Position numbers and translations under genes: made by a program
Shown here: piece after piece, positions 22,728 to 32,676 of the stretch
Numbering within the stretch: position 1 is the stretch's first letter
Layout: each line of letters opens with the position of its first letter
From: Microvirga pakistanensis
Lineage (GTDB): Bacteria; Pseudomonadota; Alphaproteobacteria; Rhizobiales; Beijerinckiaceae
Length of the DNA stretch: 64,000 nucleotides
Assembly: GCF_004458765.1 (NCBI RefSeq)
Contig: NZ_SPJX01000186.1
Span: 62,001-126,000, forward strand
Reading direction: 5' to 3'
The notes under the pieces: model-generated
What the model saw: only the letters and a program-made list of their open reading frames with translations
What the model was told of the DNA's origin: nothing
Database searches by the model: none

Positions 22728-23567
22728 ATGAATCGTCCGTCACTGCCCTGGAAGCTTTATATCGCGGCGTTCTACCTCTTCCTGTTCGCGCCGCTTCTCG
22801 TGGTGGCGATCTTCGCCTTCAATGCGAGCCCGTTCCCGTCTCCTCCATGGAAGGGCTTTACGCTCGACTGGTTCATCGGCTCGGGCGGCACCTTCGGAAA
22901 GCCAGGCGTGCTGATCGATCCGATCTGGCTCGACACCATCGCCAACAGCTTCAAGGTCGCGGTGCCCGTGGCGCTGCTCGCCGTTGTGGTCGGCACCGTG
23001 AATGCCTGGGTGCTGGAACGGGCCGAGTTTCCCGGCAAGACGTTCCTGTCGATGATGATGCTCTGGCCCCTCGTCATCCCCGGCGTGGTGCTCGGCATCT
23101 CGATCCTCGCGTTCTTCTCCCGGCTGGCGAATGGAATGGAGGAGTGGCTTCAGACCGATCTCGATTTCCTGCGTCCCGGCTTGCCGCTGGTGGTGCTGGG
23201 CCAGCTCTCGTTCATCCTGACGATTTCCACCCTCATCATCGCCGCGCGCCTGCGCAAGTTCGACCGTTCGCTGGAAGAGGCGGCTTTCGACCTCGGGGCG
23301 AGCCGTGCGCGGGTTCTGCGCACGGTGACGCTGCCTTTCCTGAGCCCCGCGCTCATCGGCGCGGGTCTGGTGGCGCTGCTCATGTCGTTCGAGAACTTCA
23401 ACACGACATTGATGCTCGTGGGCTCCGAGCCTCCTCTGCCGATCACCATGTACGGTCAGATGCGCGAGGGAGCGACCCCGGCGATCAACGCCGTGAGCCT
23501 CCTGCTGATGCTGGGCGTCGGCGGCGTCGCGAGCATCTTCGCCCTGACCGCGAAGGCGGAGCGGTAA
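22728..23567 (+). CDS. Polyamine-type ABC transporter permease (PotC-like)
   Basis: Second permease, 279 residues, about six transmembrane helices. The EAA loop is EAAFDLGASRARVLRTVTLPFLSPALI. It completes the binding protein-ATPase-permease-permease set, so the importer looks intact. Palindromic sequences follow the stop, between this gene and the convergent dipeptidase. Confidence 0.9.
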   Translation: MNRPSLPWKLYIAAFYLFLFAPLLVVAIFAFNASPFPSPPWKGFTLDWFIGSGGTFGKPGVLIDPIWLDTIANSFKVAVPVALLAVVVGTVNAWVLERAEFPGKTFLSMMMLWPLVIPGVVLGISILAFFSRLANGMEEWLQTDLDFLRPGLPLVVLGQLSFILTISTLIIAARLRKFDRSLEEAAFDLGASRARVLRTVTLPFLSPALIGAGLVALLMSFENFNTTLMLVGSEPPLPITMYGQMREGATPAINAVSLLLMLGVGGVASIFALTAKAER

Positions 23568-23573
23568 GCCATC

Positions 23574-23660
23574 TCCCATGTCGTCACCGGTCCTGGCCGG
23601 CGATTGCGAACATGGGAGGAGCTGATCTTTTCAGAACGGGATGGCCGGACACGCCCGGCC
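23574..23660. repeat. Pair of palindromes between convergent genes
   Basis: CTCCCATGT (23574-23582) pairs with ACATGGGAG (23611-23619), with a CCGG-rich inner part. A second hairpin, GGCCGG (23643-23648) with CCGGCC (23655-23660), follows. They lie between the convergent permease and dipeptidase genes and probably act as terminators and REP-like elements. Confidence 0.6.
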
Positions 23661-23711
23661 ACGACCGGAGAGAGCAACAACTCCGGTGAGAATTGCGGGA
23701 AGCAGACGGCT

Positions 23712-24779
23712 TCACCGCCCCCAGGTGCGCTCGAGAACGTTGATCCAGTTCTCGTAGCACAGTTTGCGCAGGGTCGCCTCGTCATAGCCGTGCCTGCGCA
23801 TCGCCTCGACGAGGCGTGGCAAGCCGCGCACGTCGCCGATCTCGGCGGGAATGGTCGCGCCGTCGAAGTCGGAGCCGAGGCCGACGCCATCGACGCCCAC
23901 GTGTTCGATGAGATGGTCCATGTGGCGGATCATCTCCTCGAGCGGCGTGTCGTCGCTGCGCTGGCCGTCTGGGCGGATGAACGAGGTCGCAAAGTTCACG
24001 CCGACCATGCCGCGGCTCTCGCGGATGGCAGCGAGCTGCTTGTCGGTCAGGTTGCGCGAGTGCGGGCACACCGCGTGGGCGTTCGAATGCGTGGCCACGA
24101 GAGGCGCATCCGACAGCCGGGCGACATCCCAGAAACCCTTCTCGTTGAGGTGGGAGAGGTCGACCATGATCTTGAGGCGGTTGCAGGCCCTCACGAGTTC
24201 GCGTCCACGCTCGGTCAGGCCGGGGCCCGTGTCCGGGGTGGAGGGATAGCGGAACGGCACGCCGTGTCCGAAGATGTTCGGGCGGCTCCAGACCGGGCCG
24301 ATGGAGCGCAGACCGCTTTCGTAGAGCACGTCGAGCATGGCGAGATCGGGGTCGATGCCTTCCGCGCCTTCGATATGCAGGATCGCGGCGAGCTTGCCGT
24401 TGTCCAGACAGTAACGGATATCGGCCGCCGAGCGGCAGATCTTCACCTCGCCCTTGGAGGCGCGCTCGATGCGGATGAGGATCGAGGCCATCTGCACCGT
24501 CACCCGCTGACTGGGGCCGAGATCCAGGACGGGCGGCAGCGGCACGTCGTATTCCGAACGGGTCATGAGCGTATCGACATCGACGCCCAATTCCTCGGAG
24601 GGCACGTAGACGGCGAAGAACCCGCCGAAGAATCCGCCCTGCCTCATGCGCGGCCAATCGAGGTGCCCGATATTGTCACCCTCCAGGAAAGCCTTTTCGG
24701 GCTGAAGCCGGCCGCGCATGAGGCGCAGGAGAACGTCGTTGTGGCCATCGAAGACAGGCATCAGGGAAGGGCGGGACAT
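23712..24779 (-). CDS. Membrane-dipeptidase family (M19) metallopeptidase
   Basis: A 355-residue zinc enzyme of the renal dipeptidase family. The first metal site is FDGHND (H13, D15), the bridging glutamate lies in HIEGAEG, and later histidines are in VDLSHLNEKGF and THSNAHAV. The aspartate in GVGLGSDFDGA completes the site. Such enzymes cut dipeptides, often those with a D-residue at the C-side. It is the last gene of a dipeptide-importer operon, 31 bases after the ATPase gene, so it probably splits the imported peptides in the cytoplasm; no signal peptide is seen. Confidence 0.92.
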   Translation of the reverse strand: MSRPSLMPVFDGHNDVLLRLMRGRLQPEKAFLEGDNIGHLDWPRMRQGGFFGGFFAVYVPSEELGVDVDTLMTRSEYDVPLPPVLDLGPSQRVTVQMASILIRIERASKGEVKICRSAADIRYCLDNGKLAAILHIEGAEGIDPDLAMLDVLYESGLRSIGPVWSRPNIFGHGVPFRYPSTPDTGPGLTERGRELVRACNRLKIMVDLSHLNEKGFWDVARLSDAPLVATHSNAHAVCPHSRNLTDKQLAAIRESRGMVGVNFATSFIRPDGQRSDDTPLEEMIRHMDHLIEHVGVDGVGLGSDFDGATIPAEIGDVRGLPRLVEAMRRHGYDEATLRKLCYENWINVLERTWGR

Positions 24780-24810
24780 GGTTCGAACGATCCTACGAAA
24801 TGAAAGCGTC

Positions 24811-25590
24811 TCAGACGATGGGGGCGTGGGCCGGCTGCGAGGGGTGGCGCGTGAAGCCCTGACTCGCCTGGATCAGGGACTGGGTATATTCGCTCATGGC
24901 CTTGCCGGAGCGTAGCGCATTCGACGCCGTTTCCTCCACGGCCTCGCCGTGCCGCATGACGAGCAGGCGCTCGCACAAATGCGCGACCACGGCGAGATCA
25001 TGGCTGACCAGAATATAGGTGAGGCCCATGCGGCGGCGCAGGTCGTCCAGAAGGTTCAGGATCTCCGCCTGCACGGAGGCATCGAGAGCCGATGTGGGTT
25101 CGTCGAGGAGAAGAACCTTCGGGCGCAGGATGAGGGCGCGCGCGATGGCGATGCGCTGACGCTGGCCGCCCGAGAGCTGGTGCGGATAGCGGAAGCGGAA
25201 CGAGGGGCCGAGGCCCACTTCCTTCAGCGCTTGAAGAATGCGCGTCTCCGCGTCCTTCTCTCCATGAATGGCGAGCGGCTCCGAGAGCGTGCGGTCCACC
25301 GTATGGCGCGGATGGAGCGACGCATAGGGGTCCTGGAAGACCATCTGCACCGTGCGATAGAAGTCCCTGCTGCGCGGTGTGGTCACTTCCTTGCCGTCCA
25401 CGCGCACATTCCCGCCCGTGATCGGCGCGAGGCCGCAGATGGCGCGCAGCACCGTCGATTTGCCGGAGCCGGACTCGCCCACGAGGCCGTAGGACTCGCC
25501 TGCATCGACGGAAAAGCTCACGTTCTTGACCGCCTCGACCCTGAGGCGGCCCGTGCCGAAGACGACGTTGAGGTTCTGAATATCGAGCAT
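24811..25590 (-). CDS. Dipeptide/oligopeptide ABC transporter ATP-binding protein (DppF-like)
   Basis: A 259-residue ATPase. Walker [10 protein letters not shown], signature [16 protein letters not shown], Walker [13 protein letters not shown], switch histidine in YILVSHDLAV. It begins two bases after the partner ATPase gene and is the second ATPase of the importer. The C-terminal peptide-transporter tail (the CxxxxP-type end of many DppF proteins) is absent; instead it ends in a short unlike tail. Confidence 0.9.
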   Translation of the reverse strand: MLDIQNLNVVFGTGRLRVEAVKNVSFSVDAGESYGLVGESGSGKSTVLRAICGLAPITGGNVRVDGKEVTTPRSRDFYRTVQMVFQDPYASLHPRHTVDRTLSEPLAIHGEKDAETRILQALKEVGLGPSFRFRYPHQLSGGQRQRIAIARALILRPKVLLLDEPTSALDASVQAEILNLLDDLRRRMGLTYILVSHDLAVVAHLCERLLVMRHGEAVEETASNALRSGKAMSEYTQSLIQASQGFTRHPSQPAHAPIV

Positions 25591-25592
25591 GA

Positions 25593-26429
25593 TCAGAGCG
25601 CCCAGGAGGGATCGCGGTTCAAGGTCGGGAGCGGACGGACATCGTCGGCCAAGGTCGGCAGGCAGCGCATGAGTCCTTGCGTGTAGGGATGCTTCGCCTC
25701 GCGCAGGTTCCTGGCTTCCAGCTCCTCCACCACGCGGCCCGCATACATCACGAGCACGCGGTCGCAGAACGAGGAGACGAGCTTCAGGTCATGGGAGATG
25801 AAGATGAGGCCCATGCCGCGCTCGGCGACGAGCTCGTCGAGGATGCGGAGCACTTCCATGGATACCGTCACGTCGAGCGCGGAGGTCGGCTCGTCGGCGA
25901 TGAGCAGGTCCGGGTCGGTGACGAGCATCATGGCGATCATGGCGCGCTGGCCCATGCCGCCCGAGACTTCGTGCGGATAGAGCGAGAAGACGCGGCCGGG
26001 ATCGCGCATCTTCACCGCTTCGAGCATGGCCAACGCCTTGTCACGGGCTTCCGCGCGGCTCGCCCTGGCATGCGCCCGGTAGGCTTCGATGATCTGCTCG
26101 CCGATGGTCATGACCGGGTTCAGCGAGTATTTCGGGTCCTGCATCACCATGCTGATGCGCCCGCCGCGCAAATGGCGCAGCGTACGCTTCGAGGCGGTCT
26201 GAAGGTCGATTCCATCGAAGGCGAGGCGCTTGGCCGTCACCTCGCCGGGAGGTGGCGTGAGCCCGAGGATGGCGCGGCCCGTCTGCGACTTGCCCGAACC
26301 GGATTCGCCGACGATGCCGAGCCGCTCGCGGCCAAGCTGGAACGACACGCCGCGCACCGCCTCGACAATGCCCGTGCGCAGGTGAAAGCGGACGCGGAGG
26401 TCGTCGACTTCGAGAAGCGGCTTGGTCAT
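25593..26429 (-). CDS. Dipeptide/oligopeptide ABC transporter ATP-binding protein (DppD-like)
   Basis: A 278-residue ATPase. Walker [10 protein letters not shown] (serine-glutamine where many have ST), signature VSGGMGQRAMIAMML, Walker [13 protein letters not shown]. The ATG at 26429 gives MTKPLLEVDDLRVRF and overlaps the stop of the permease gene by four bases. The signature GGMGQ differs from the common GGMRQ by one residue. Paired with the DppF-like ATPase. Confidence 0.9.
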   Translation of the reverse strand: MTKPLLEVDDLRVRFHLRTGIVEAVRGVSFQLGRERLGIVGESGSGKSQTGRAILGLTPPPGEVTAKRLAFDGIDLQTASKRTLRHLRGGRISMVMQDPKYSLNPVMTIGEQIIEAYRAHARASRAEARDKALAMLEAVKMRDPGRVFSLYPHEVSGGMGQRAMIAMMLVTDPDLLIADEPTSALDVTVSMEVLRILDELVAERGMGLIFISHDLKLVSSFCDRVLVMYAGRVVEELEARNLREAKHPYTQGLMRCLPTLADDVRPLPTLNRDPSWAL

Positions 26430-27358
26430 TTGGCGGCCTTCGGATCGAGAACGTCGCGCAGGCCGTCGCCCAGCAGGTTGAAGCCCAGGCTCACCACGAA
26501 GATCGCAAGACCGGGCATGGCGGCGACCCACCATTGATCGATGAGATAGTTGCGGCCCGTTGCGATCATCGCGCCCCATTCCGGTGACGGCGGCTGCGCG
26601 CCGAGGCCGAGGAAGCCGAGGCCCGCGGCGGTGAGGATGATGCCTGCCATGTCGAGGGTCACGCGCACGATGACGGAGGAGATGCACAACGGCATCACAT
26701 GGCCGAGAATGATGCGCGGGGTGGACGCGCCCTGGAGCTTCACGGCCGCGATGAAGTCGCTGTTGCGGATCATCAGCGTTTCAGCACGGGCAATGCGCGC
26801 ATAGGGAGGCCATGAGGTGATCGCGATCGCGATGACGGCATTCTCGATACCAGGACCCAGGGCCGCCACGAAGGCGAGGGCGAGGACCAGACGCGGGAAG
26901 GCGAGGAAGATGTCCGTGATGCGCATGAGCACCGTATCGACCCAGCCGCCGAGATAGCCGGAGATGGTGCCCACGATCAGCCCGATGGGTGTCGCGATGA
27001 TCGACACCAGCACGACGACGAACAAGGTGATGCGCGAGCCGTAGACGATGCGCGAGAAGATGTCGCGCGCCTGGTCGTCCGTGCCGAGCCAGTAGGTTTC
27101 GCTCGGCGGCAGCAGGCGCTGCGTGCGCAGGTCTCCGCCGACGATGGGCGAATAGGGTGCGATCAAATCCGCGAAGATCGCGACGATGATCAGCAGCAGG
27201 ATGATCCCGAGACCCAGCACCGCGAGGGGATTGCGGCTGAACGAACGCCAGCCGAGATAGAGGCGGCCGAGACGGGCCTGCCATCGGGAATGCGGTTCCG
27301 GCGACAAAAGCCACGCTCGCAGGCCGGTGGGTTGTGAAAGGGTAGGGGAGCCAGCCAT
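26426..27358 (-). CDS. Dipeptide ABC transporter permease (DppC-like)
   Basis: A 310-residue permease with a cytoplasmic N-terminus and about six transmembrane helices. Typical blocks are YWLGTDDQARDIFSRIVYGSR, the EAA-like segment around AAVKLQGASTPRIILGHVMP, and LGFLGLGAQPPSPEWG near the end. The start shares one base with the stop of the upstream DppB-like gene. Confidence 0.92.
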   Translation of the reverse strand: MAGSPTLSQPTGLRAWLLSPEPHSRWQARLGRLYLGWRSFSRNPLAVLGLGIILLLIIVAIFADLIAPYSPIVGGDLRTQRLLPPSETYWLGTDDQARDIFSRIVYGSRITLFVVVLVSIIATPIGLIVGTISGYLGGWVDTVLMRITDIFLAFPRLVLALAFVAALGPGIENAVIAIAITSWPPYARIARAETLMIRNSDFIAAVKLQGASTPRIILGHVMPLCISSVIVRVTLDMAGIILTAAGLGFLGLGAQPPSPEWGAMIATGRNYLIDQWWVAAMPGLAIFVVSLGFNLLGDGLRDVLDPKAAK

Positions 27359-28413
27359 CAGCGGGTCCTCGGATCAAGCAGGCGGTAGAGCAGGTCGGAG
27401 ACGAGATTGAGCAGCACGAAGGCCGCGCCGATCACGAGGGTTCCGCCGAGCACGGCGTTCATGTCGGCGTTCTGCAGGGAATTGGTGATGTACTGGCCGA
27501 GCCCGGGCCATGCGAAGACGGTTTCGGTGAGAACTGAACCCTCGAGCAGGTTGGCATAGGACAGCGCGATCACGGTCACGAGCGGCACGGCGGCATTGCG
27601 CAGGGCATGGCGCCAGATCACGCGCATTTCCGACAATCCCTTCACGCGCGCCGCAATCACGTATTCCTGCGCCAGCTCGTTGAGCATGAAGGAGCGCGTC
27701 ATGCGGCTGATATAGGCAAGGGAGAAATAGCCGAGCAGGCAGGCCGGCAGGATGATGTGCGACACCGCATCCCAGAAGGCATCCCATTGCCCCTGCATGG
27801 CGGTATCGATCAGCACGATGCCTGTCACGGGCGTGTAGAGATAGGAATAGGTCACGTCGATGCGTCCGGGCCCTGCGACCCAGCCGAGCTTGGCGTAAAA
27901 GAGCAGCAGGCCCATCAGGCCGAGCCAGAAAATCGGAATCGAGTAGCCGGCGAGCCCGATGAAACGCACCACCTGATCGATCAGGCTGCCGCGCTTCACG
28001 GCGGCGAGAACGCCAAGGGGAATGCCTATGATCGAGCCGATGAGGGTGCCGAGCGTCGCAAGCTCGAAGGTTGCGGGGAACGTATTGGCGATATCGGTCA
28101 TCACGGGATTGGTGGTGAGAACCGAGTTGCCGAAATCGCCGGTGACGGCCTTCTTCAGATAGACCCAGAACTGCTGGATGAGGGGCAGATCCAGGCCGAG
28201 CTCCTCTCGGACGCGGGCGTAGACCTGCGGAGGCGCGCGGTCGCCGACGATGGCGAGGACCGGGTCGACGGGAACGATGCGGCCGATGAAGAAGGTGACG
28301 GCAACAAGCCCGAGGAGGGTCGTCGCCAGCACGAGGACGAATTGAGCGGTCTTTGTAAGATAGAAGCGGAGGGCGCTGTGCCCTCCGCCTCCATTCGCGA
28401 TTGATGATGCCAT
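27358..28413 (-). CDS. Dipeptide ABC transporter permease (DppB-like)
   Basis: A 351-residue permease with the DppB layout: a first helix followed by a periplasmic loop (RIVPVDPVLAIVGDRAPP, then REELGLDLPLIQQFWVYL) and a C-terminal permease core ending DLLYRLLDPRTR. The ATG at 28413 (MASSIANGGGG) lies seven bases after the binding-protein stop. A longer frame to the right is only a shadow of that gene. Confidence 0.92.
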   Translation of the reverse strand: MASSIANGGGGHSALRFYLTKTAQFVLVLATTLLGLVAVTFFIGRIVPVDPVLAIVGDRAPPQVYARVREELGLDLPLIQQFWVYLKKAVTGDFGNSVLTTNPVMTDIANTFPATFELATLGTLIGSIIGIPLGVLAAVKRGSLIDQVVRFIGLAGYSIPIFWLGLMGLLLFYAKLGWVAGPGRIDVTYSYLYTPVTGIVLIDTAMQGQWDAFWDAVSHIILPACLLGYFSLAYISRMTRSFMLNELAQEYVIAARVKGLSEMRVIWRHALRNAAVPLVTVIALSYANLLEGSVLTETVFAWPGLGQYITNSLQNADMNAVLGGTLVIGAAFVLLNLVSDLLYRLLDPRTR

Positions 28414-28420
28414 CGAAAGT

Positions 28421-30016
28421 TTAGTTCTTCTTGGCCTGTGCCACGCTGTTGGTGTCGAAGGACGGTCCCATGACGAAACCATCGACGTTCTTGCGCTCCG
28501 CAGCGACTTCGATTTTCTGCAGGAACACCACGAACGGGCCGTCGTCCAGGACGGCCTGCTGAAGCTCCTTGTACATCTGCGCGCGCTTCTCGGCATCGCG
28601 CTCCATCACGGCGGCGCGGGTCTTGGCGGTCAGCGGGCCCGGATCCCACGAGTTGCGCCATGCGAGCGGCTTGGACTTCGCATTATCCGAGTTGTCGTCG
28701 TTCGCCGCGAAGGTGTCGGCGTTGGAGTTCGGGTCCTGATAGTCCGAGCCCCATTCGCCGATATAGATGTCGTGCTGGCGGGCGCGGTACTTGGTCAGGG
28801 TCTGCTTGTTGTCGCCGGGAATGAGTTCCAGCTTCACGCCGGCCTGGGCGAAGGTCGACTGGATCGCCTGGGCGATGCCGGTGGTCTCGGGCCGGGAGGT
28901 CGTGTCCATCGTCACGCTGAAGCCGTCCTTCAGGCCGGCCTGGGCCAGGAGTTCCTTCGCCTTGGCGACGTCGAGCTTGTAGGGGGTGTCGTTGATCGCG
29001 CCCAGATAACCCCTGGGCAGGAACGCCTGATGGACCTCGCCCTTGCTCTTCATGATGGTGTCGGCGATGGCCGCATAATCGACGAGATACTTCAAGGCCT
29101 TGCGGACCTCGGGCTTGGCGAGGTTCGGGTTCTTCTGGTTGAGGCCGAGATACCAGACCGTTCCCTTGGGGGCGGAATCGACCTTGATGTCCGGGTTCTT
29201 GGACACGGCCGCGATCTCTTCCGGGTTCAGGTTGCGGGCGATGTCGACGTCGCCCTTCTCGAGCAGGAGGCGCTGCGTCGCGGTCTCCTTGATGTGGCGG
29301 TAGATCACGCGGGCGAGAGGCGCCTTCTTCTCGAAGTTCGGGTTGCGCTCCAGAACGACGACTTCGTTCGCCTTCCAGTCGCGGATCGTGAACGGGCCCG
29401 ACCCGGCATAATGCGTCTTGAGCCAGTTGTAGCCCAGGTCGCCGTCCTTCTCGTTCTGCGTCACGAGCTTCTTGTCGACGACGGATGCAACGGTCGAGGT
29501 CAGGCAGTAGAGAACGAAGGTCGGAGCATAGGGCTTATCGACTTCGATCGTGAGCTCGTAGGGACCGGTCTGCTTGATCTTGTCCTTCACGTTGTTCTTG
29601 TCGAAGCCGAACTGGCCGAGAATGAAGGCCGGCGACTTGTCGAGAATGACCGCGCGCTGAAGCGAGAACACCACGTCCTCGGCGGTCAGCGGATTGCCGG
29701 AGGCGAACTTCTTGTTCTGGCGGATCTTGAAGGTATAGGTCTTGCCGTCGTCGGAGACGGTCCAGGACTCCGCCACCTCGCCGTAGATCTTGGAGACGTC
29801 CTTGACGTCGTAGTTGATCAGGCGCTCGTAGGTGTTGCCGGCGATCTCGGAGCTGCTGAACTCGAAGATCTCAGCCGGGTCGAGCGAAATGATGTCGTCG
29901 ATCTGCCAGGCATGGACCAGGGTGTCCGGGGGCGTGGCCGCCTGGACGGCATTGAACGAGGTCGCCATCGTGGCGATCATCGCGGCGGATAGGAGGAATT
30001 TCGGTAGTCTTTTCAT
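28421..30016 (-). CDS. Periplasmic dipeptide-binding protein (SBP family 5)
   Basis: A 531-residue extracellular solute-binding protein of the DppA/OppA class, with a signal peptide ending VQA before A27. Typical blocks are DTLVHAWQIDDIISLDPAEIFE, the GSGPFTIRDWKANEVVVLERNPNF segment and the periplasmic lobe around GLNQKNPNLAKPEVRKAL. It is the first gene of a six-gene - strand run: binding protein, two permeases, two ATPases and an M19 dipeptidase. The start is 203 bases from the divergent argH. Confidence 0.92.
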   Translation of the reverse strand: MKRLPKFLLSAAMIATMATSFNAVQAATPPDTLVHAWQIDDIISLDPAEIFEFSSSEIAGNTYERLINYDVKDVSKIYGEVAESWTVSDDGKTYTFKIRQNKKFASGNPLTAEDVVFSLQRAVILDKSPAFILGQFGFDKNNVKDKIKQTGPYELTIEVDKPYAPTFVLYCLTSTVASVVDKKLVTQNEKDGDLGYNWLKTHYAGSGPFTIRDWKANEVVVLERNPNFEKKAPLARVIYRHIKETATQRLLLEKGDVDIARNLNPEEIAAVSKNPDIKVDSAPKGTVWYLGLNQKNPNLAKPEVRKALKYLVDYAAIADTIMKSKGEVHQAFLPRGYLGAINDTPYKLDVAKAKELLAQAGLKDGFSVTMDTTSRPETTGIAQAIQSTFAQAGVKLELIPGDNKQTLTKYRARQHDIYIGEWGSDYQDPNSNADTFAANDDNSDNAKSKPLAWRNSWDPGPLTAKTRAAVMERDAEKRAQMYKELQQAVLDDGPFVVFLQKIEVAAERKNVDGFVMGPSFDTNSVAQAKKN

Positions 30017-30219
30017 GGGCCAGTTCCCTTGCGCGCGGGGTGCGCTCCTGTGCGACCGTATGAATGCAAATCACATAGACGCTGTCGAGTCCAGGGACCG
30101 GTTTTAAGCTGGCAAACATTGCGCGACGTGCTTAAGGCATAGGCAGCCCTGGTGCGGCTTTGCCTCCGCCGCCGACCTGTGGCAAAGGCTTAACCGAACT
30201 TGCAGCCGGGTGAAACACA

Positions 30220-31620
30220 GTGTCTGAAGAAGCCAAGAAGTCTGGAGCCAACACCATGTGGGGCGGACGGTTCTCGTCCTCCCCGAGCGCGCTCATGGAG
30301 GCCATCAACGCCTCGATCGATTTCGACAAGCGCCTCTATGCCCAGGACATCCAGGGCTCCATCGCCCACAGCGCCATGCTGGCCCGGCAGGGCATCATCG
30401 CCGAGAGCGACCGGGACGCCATTCACCAGGGCCTGCAGCAGGTTCTGGGCGAGATCGAGGCCGGGAGCTTCACTTTCTCGACGGCGCTGGAAGACATTCA
30501 CATGAACGTCGAGAGCCGCCTGCGCGACATCGTCGGCGACCCGGCGGCGCGCCTGCACACGGCCCGCAGCCGCAACGACCAGGTGGCCACCGACACCCGC
30601 CTCTGGGTGCGCGAGGCCCACGACCGGACGGACGAGCAGCTCACCCGTCTCATCACGGCGCTGCTCGACAAGGCCGAGGCTCATGTGGCCACCGTGATGC
30701 CGGGCTTCACGCATCTGCAGAGCGCCCAGCCGGTGACGTTCGGGCACCATCTCATGGCCTATGTGGAAATGTTCGGCCGCGACCGCAGCCGCTTCCGCGA
30801 TTCCCGCAGGCGCCTCAACGAATGCCCGCTCGGCGCGGGCGCGCTGGCCGGCACGTCCTTCCCCATCGACCGGCACATGACCGCCCAGGCGCTGGGCTTC
30901 GACGGGCCGACCCGCAACTCCCTCGACACGGTATCCGATCGTGACAGCCTGCTGGAATTCATGGCGGCCGCCTCCATCTGCGCCATGCACCTCTCGCGTC
31001 TGGCGGAAGAGATCATCATCTGGATGTCGGCCCCTTTCGGCTTCGTGAAGCTCCCCGACCGCTGGACCACCGGCTCCAGCATGATGCCGCAGAAGCGCAA
31101 TCCCGACGCGGCGGAGCTCGTGCGCGGCAAGACCGGCCGCGTGATCGGCTCCCTGGTCTCGCTGCTCACCGTCATGAAGGGCCTGCCGCTCGCCTATGCC
31201 AAGGATACCCAGGAGGACAAGGAGCCGCTCTTCGACGCGGCCGATACCCTCGAAATCGTGCTCGCCGCCACCACGGGCATGATCCAGGACCTGGAGCCCG
31301 TGCCGGAGCGCATGGCGGCGGTGGCGGGAGCCGGGTTCTCCACGGCGACGGATCTGGCCGATTGGCTCGTGCGCAGCCTCAACATCCCGTTCCGCGATGC
31401 CCATCATGTGACGGGCCGTATCGTCTCGGAGGCGGAGAGCCGCGGCTGCAGCCTCGAGGAGCTGCCGCTGGAGGTCATGCAGGCCGTGGAGCCGCGCATC
31501 CACAAGGGCATCTACGACGTGCTGGGGGTCGAGAATTCCGTGCGCTCCCGCACGAGCTTCGGCGGCACCTCGCCCGTCCGGGTGGCCGAGCAGGTCGCCT
31601 GGTGGCGCGGTCAGGTCTGA
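30220..31620 (+). CDS. argH: Argininosuccinate lyase
   Basis: Splits argininosuccinate into arginine and fumarate, the last step of arginine synthesis. The 466-residue protein has the fumarase-superfamily signature [12 protein letters not shown], plus the [12 protein letters not shown] and [15 protein letters not shown] blocks containing active-site residues. The GTG at 30220 is used; the ATG at 30256 (MWGGRFS) is an alternative, since the family core starts at WGGRF. It is convergent with the methyltransferase gene, with only seven bases between stops. Confidence 0.96.
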   Translation: MSEEAKKSGANTMWGGRFSSSPSALMEAINASIDFDKRLYAQDIQGSIAHSAMLARQGIIAESDRDAIHQGLQQVLGEIEAGSFTFSTALEDIHMNVESRLRDIVGDPAARLHTARSRNDQVATDTRLWVREAHDRTDEQLTRLITALLDKAEAHVATVMPGFTHLQSAQPVTFGHHLMAYVEMFGRDRSRFRDSRRRLNECPLGAGALAGTSFPIDRHMTAQALGFDGPTRNSLDTVSDRDSLLEFMAAASICAMHLSRLAEEIIIWMSAPFGFVKLPDRWTTGSSMMPQKRNPDAAELVRGKTGRVIGSLVSLLTVMKGLPLAYAKDTQEDKEPLFDAADTLEIVLAATTGMIQDLEPVPERMAAVAGAGFSTATDLADWLVRSLNIPFRDAHHVTGRIVSEAESRGCSLEELPLEVMQAVEPRIHKGIYDVLGVENSVRSRTSFGGTSPVRVAEQVAWWRGQV

Positions 31621-31627
31621 GCGGGAT

Positions 31628-32428
31628 CTAGCGCCTGCGGCCTCTGACCGCCCAGGCGCGGGCCGTCAGAGGGATGCTGCCGTCCGGTCGCGTGGGGAGC
31701 GTCCCGCGCAGCCGCTCGCGAAGGGCGGCGCGGTCTTCCTCGCTCAGGCTCATACAATAGGCGGGCGCCGGGGATTGCCCTCCCAAGAACGGGGTCCAAT
31801 AATCGTCGAAATCGCGGAAGACGGTCGGCACATCGATGGCGCGAACCTCGATGCCGGCGAGCCCCACCGTCTCCAGAAGCCGGTGGAGCGGCTCCGGCTG
31901 ACAGAAGGCCGCGTGCCAGATGTCCTGGAGATCCCGTGCGTGCGGGTCCAGGTCCGCCGCCGCATCCCAGAACCGGCGCATCATCTCCATCCCGCCCGTG
32001 TAGTCCCAGACATAGAGCGCCACTTCCCCGCCCGGCCGGACCACGCGCGCCATCTCGGCTGCGGCGCGCTCCTTGTCGGGAACGAAGTTCAGCACGAGGC
32101 CGGAGACGATCCGGTCGAATTCCGAGGCGGCGAAGGGCAGACTCTGCGCATCGCCCGGCCGCAATTCGACGGCTTTGCCCGCCAGGCGGCGACGGGCGAC
32201 CTCGAGAAACCCTTCGGACGGGTCGATCCCGGCCAGGCGTTCGGGCGCGCATCGTTCGGCGATCGCGCCCGTGAGGACGCCCGTGCCGCAGCCCACATCG
32301 AGCCATTCCAGGCCGGAGGGCGCGTTCAACCAGTCGAGGAATTCCGGGGCCACCAGACGGCTCCAGCGTCCGACATAGGATTCGTAGAGATCCCCGCTGG
32401 CCCAGCGGGGCTGAAGGTTCCCGGCCAT
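31628..32428 (-). CDS. Class I SAM-dependent methyltransferase
   Basis: A 266-residue protein of the UbiE/Methyltransf_11 type. Motif I is LDVGCGTGVLTGAIA, followed by an acidic residue in LAGIDPSEGF and the post-motif GDAQSLPFAASEFD. A long helical C-terminal segment may form the substrate lid. The acceptor is unknown. It stands alone, convergent with argH and divergent from hsp20. Confidence 0.88.
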   Translation of the reverse strand: MAGNLQPRWASGDLYESYVGRWSRLVAPEFLDWLNAPSGLEWLDVGCGTGVLTGAIAERCAPERLAGIDPSEGFLEVARRRLAGKAVELRPGDAQSLPFAASEFDRIVSGLVLNFVPDKERAAAEMARVVRPGGEVALYVWDYTGGMEMMRRFWDAAADLDPHARDLQDIWHAAFCQPEPLHRLLETVGLAGIEVRAIDVPTVFRDFDDYWTPFLGGQSPAPAYCMSLSEEDRAALRERLRGTLPTRPDGSIPLTARAWAVRGRRR

Positions 32429-32557
32429 GCCATCGCTCCCGTGAGGCGATGCGCGATCATACGCCAGGCCCGGATGGCGACAGACAACTCTTGCGGGGTA
32501 CGGAACAGGGCGCGTTTACCCTGTCCGGGTTCCCCTCCGGTGAGGCGTGGCCTGGGT

Positions 32558-32587
32558 CTTGATCGGGCCGGCAACCATATCCATATT
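32558..32587 (+). promoter_or_regulatory. Candidate heat-shock sigma-32 promoter of hsp20
   Basis: CTTGAT at 32558-32563 and CCATATT at 32581-32587 are 17 bases apart, resembling RpoH promoters of alphaproteobacteria (CTTGA-type -35 with a C-plus-TAT-type -10). It lies about 90-120 bases before the hsp20 start. The assignment is inference from the motif and the downstream gene. Confidence 0.45.
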
Positions 32588-32676
32588 GCCGTCAGCGGCT
32601 CAACCAAGGGCCGTGTGAGTGCCGCATGAGCGGGCTCACGATCAACCGAAGTGCCTCTCAACCTTGGGCTTCGAAC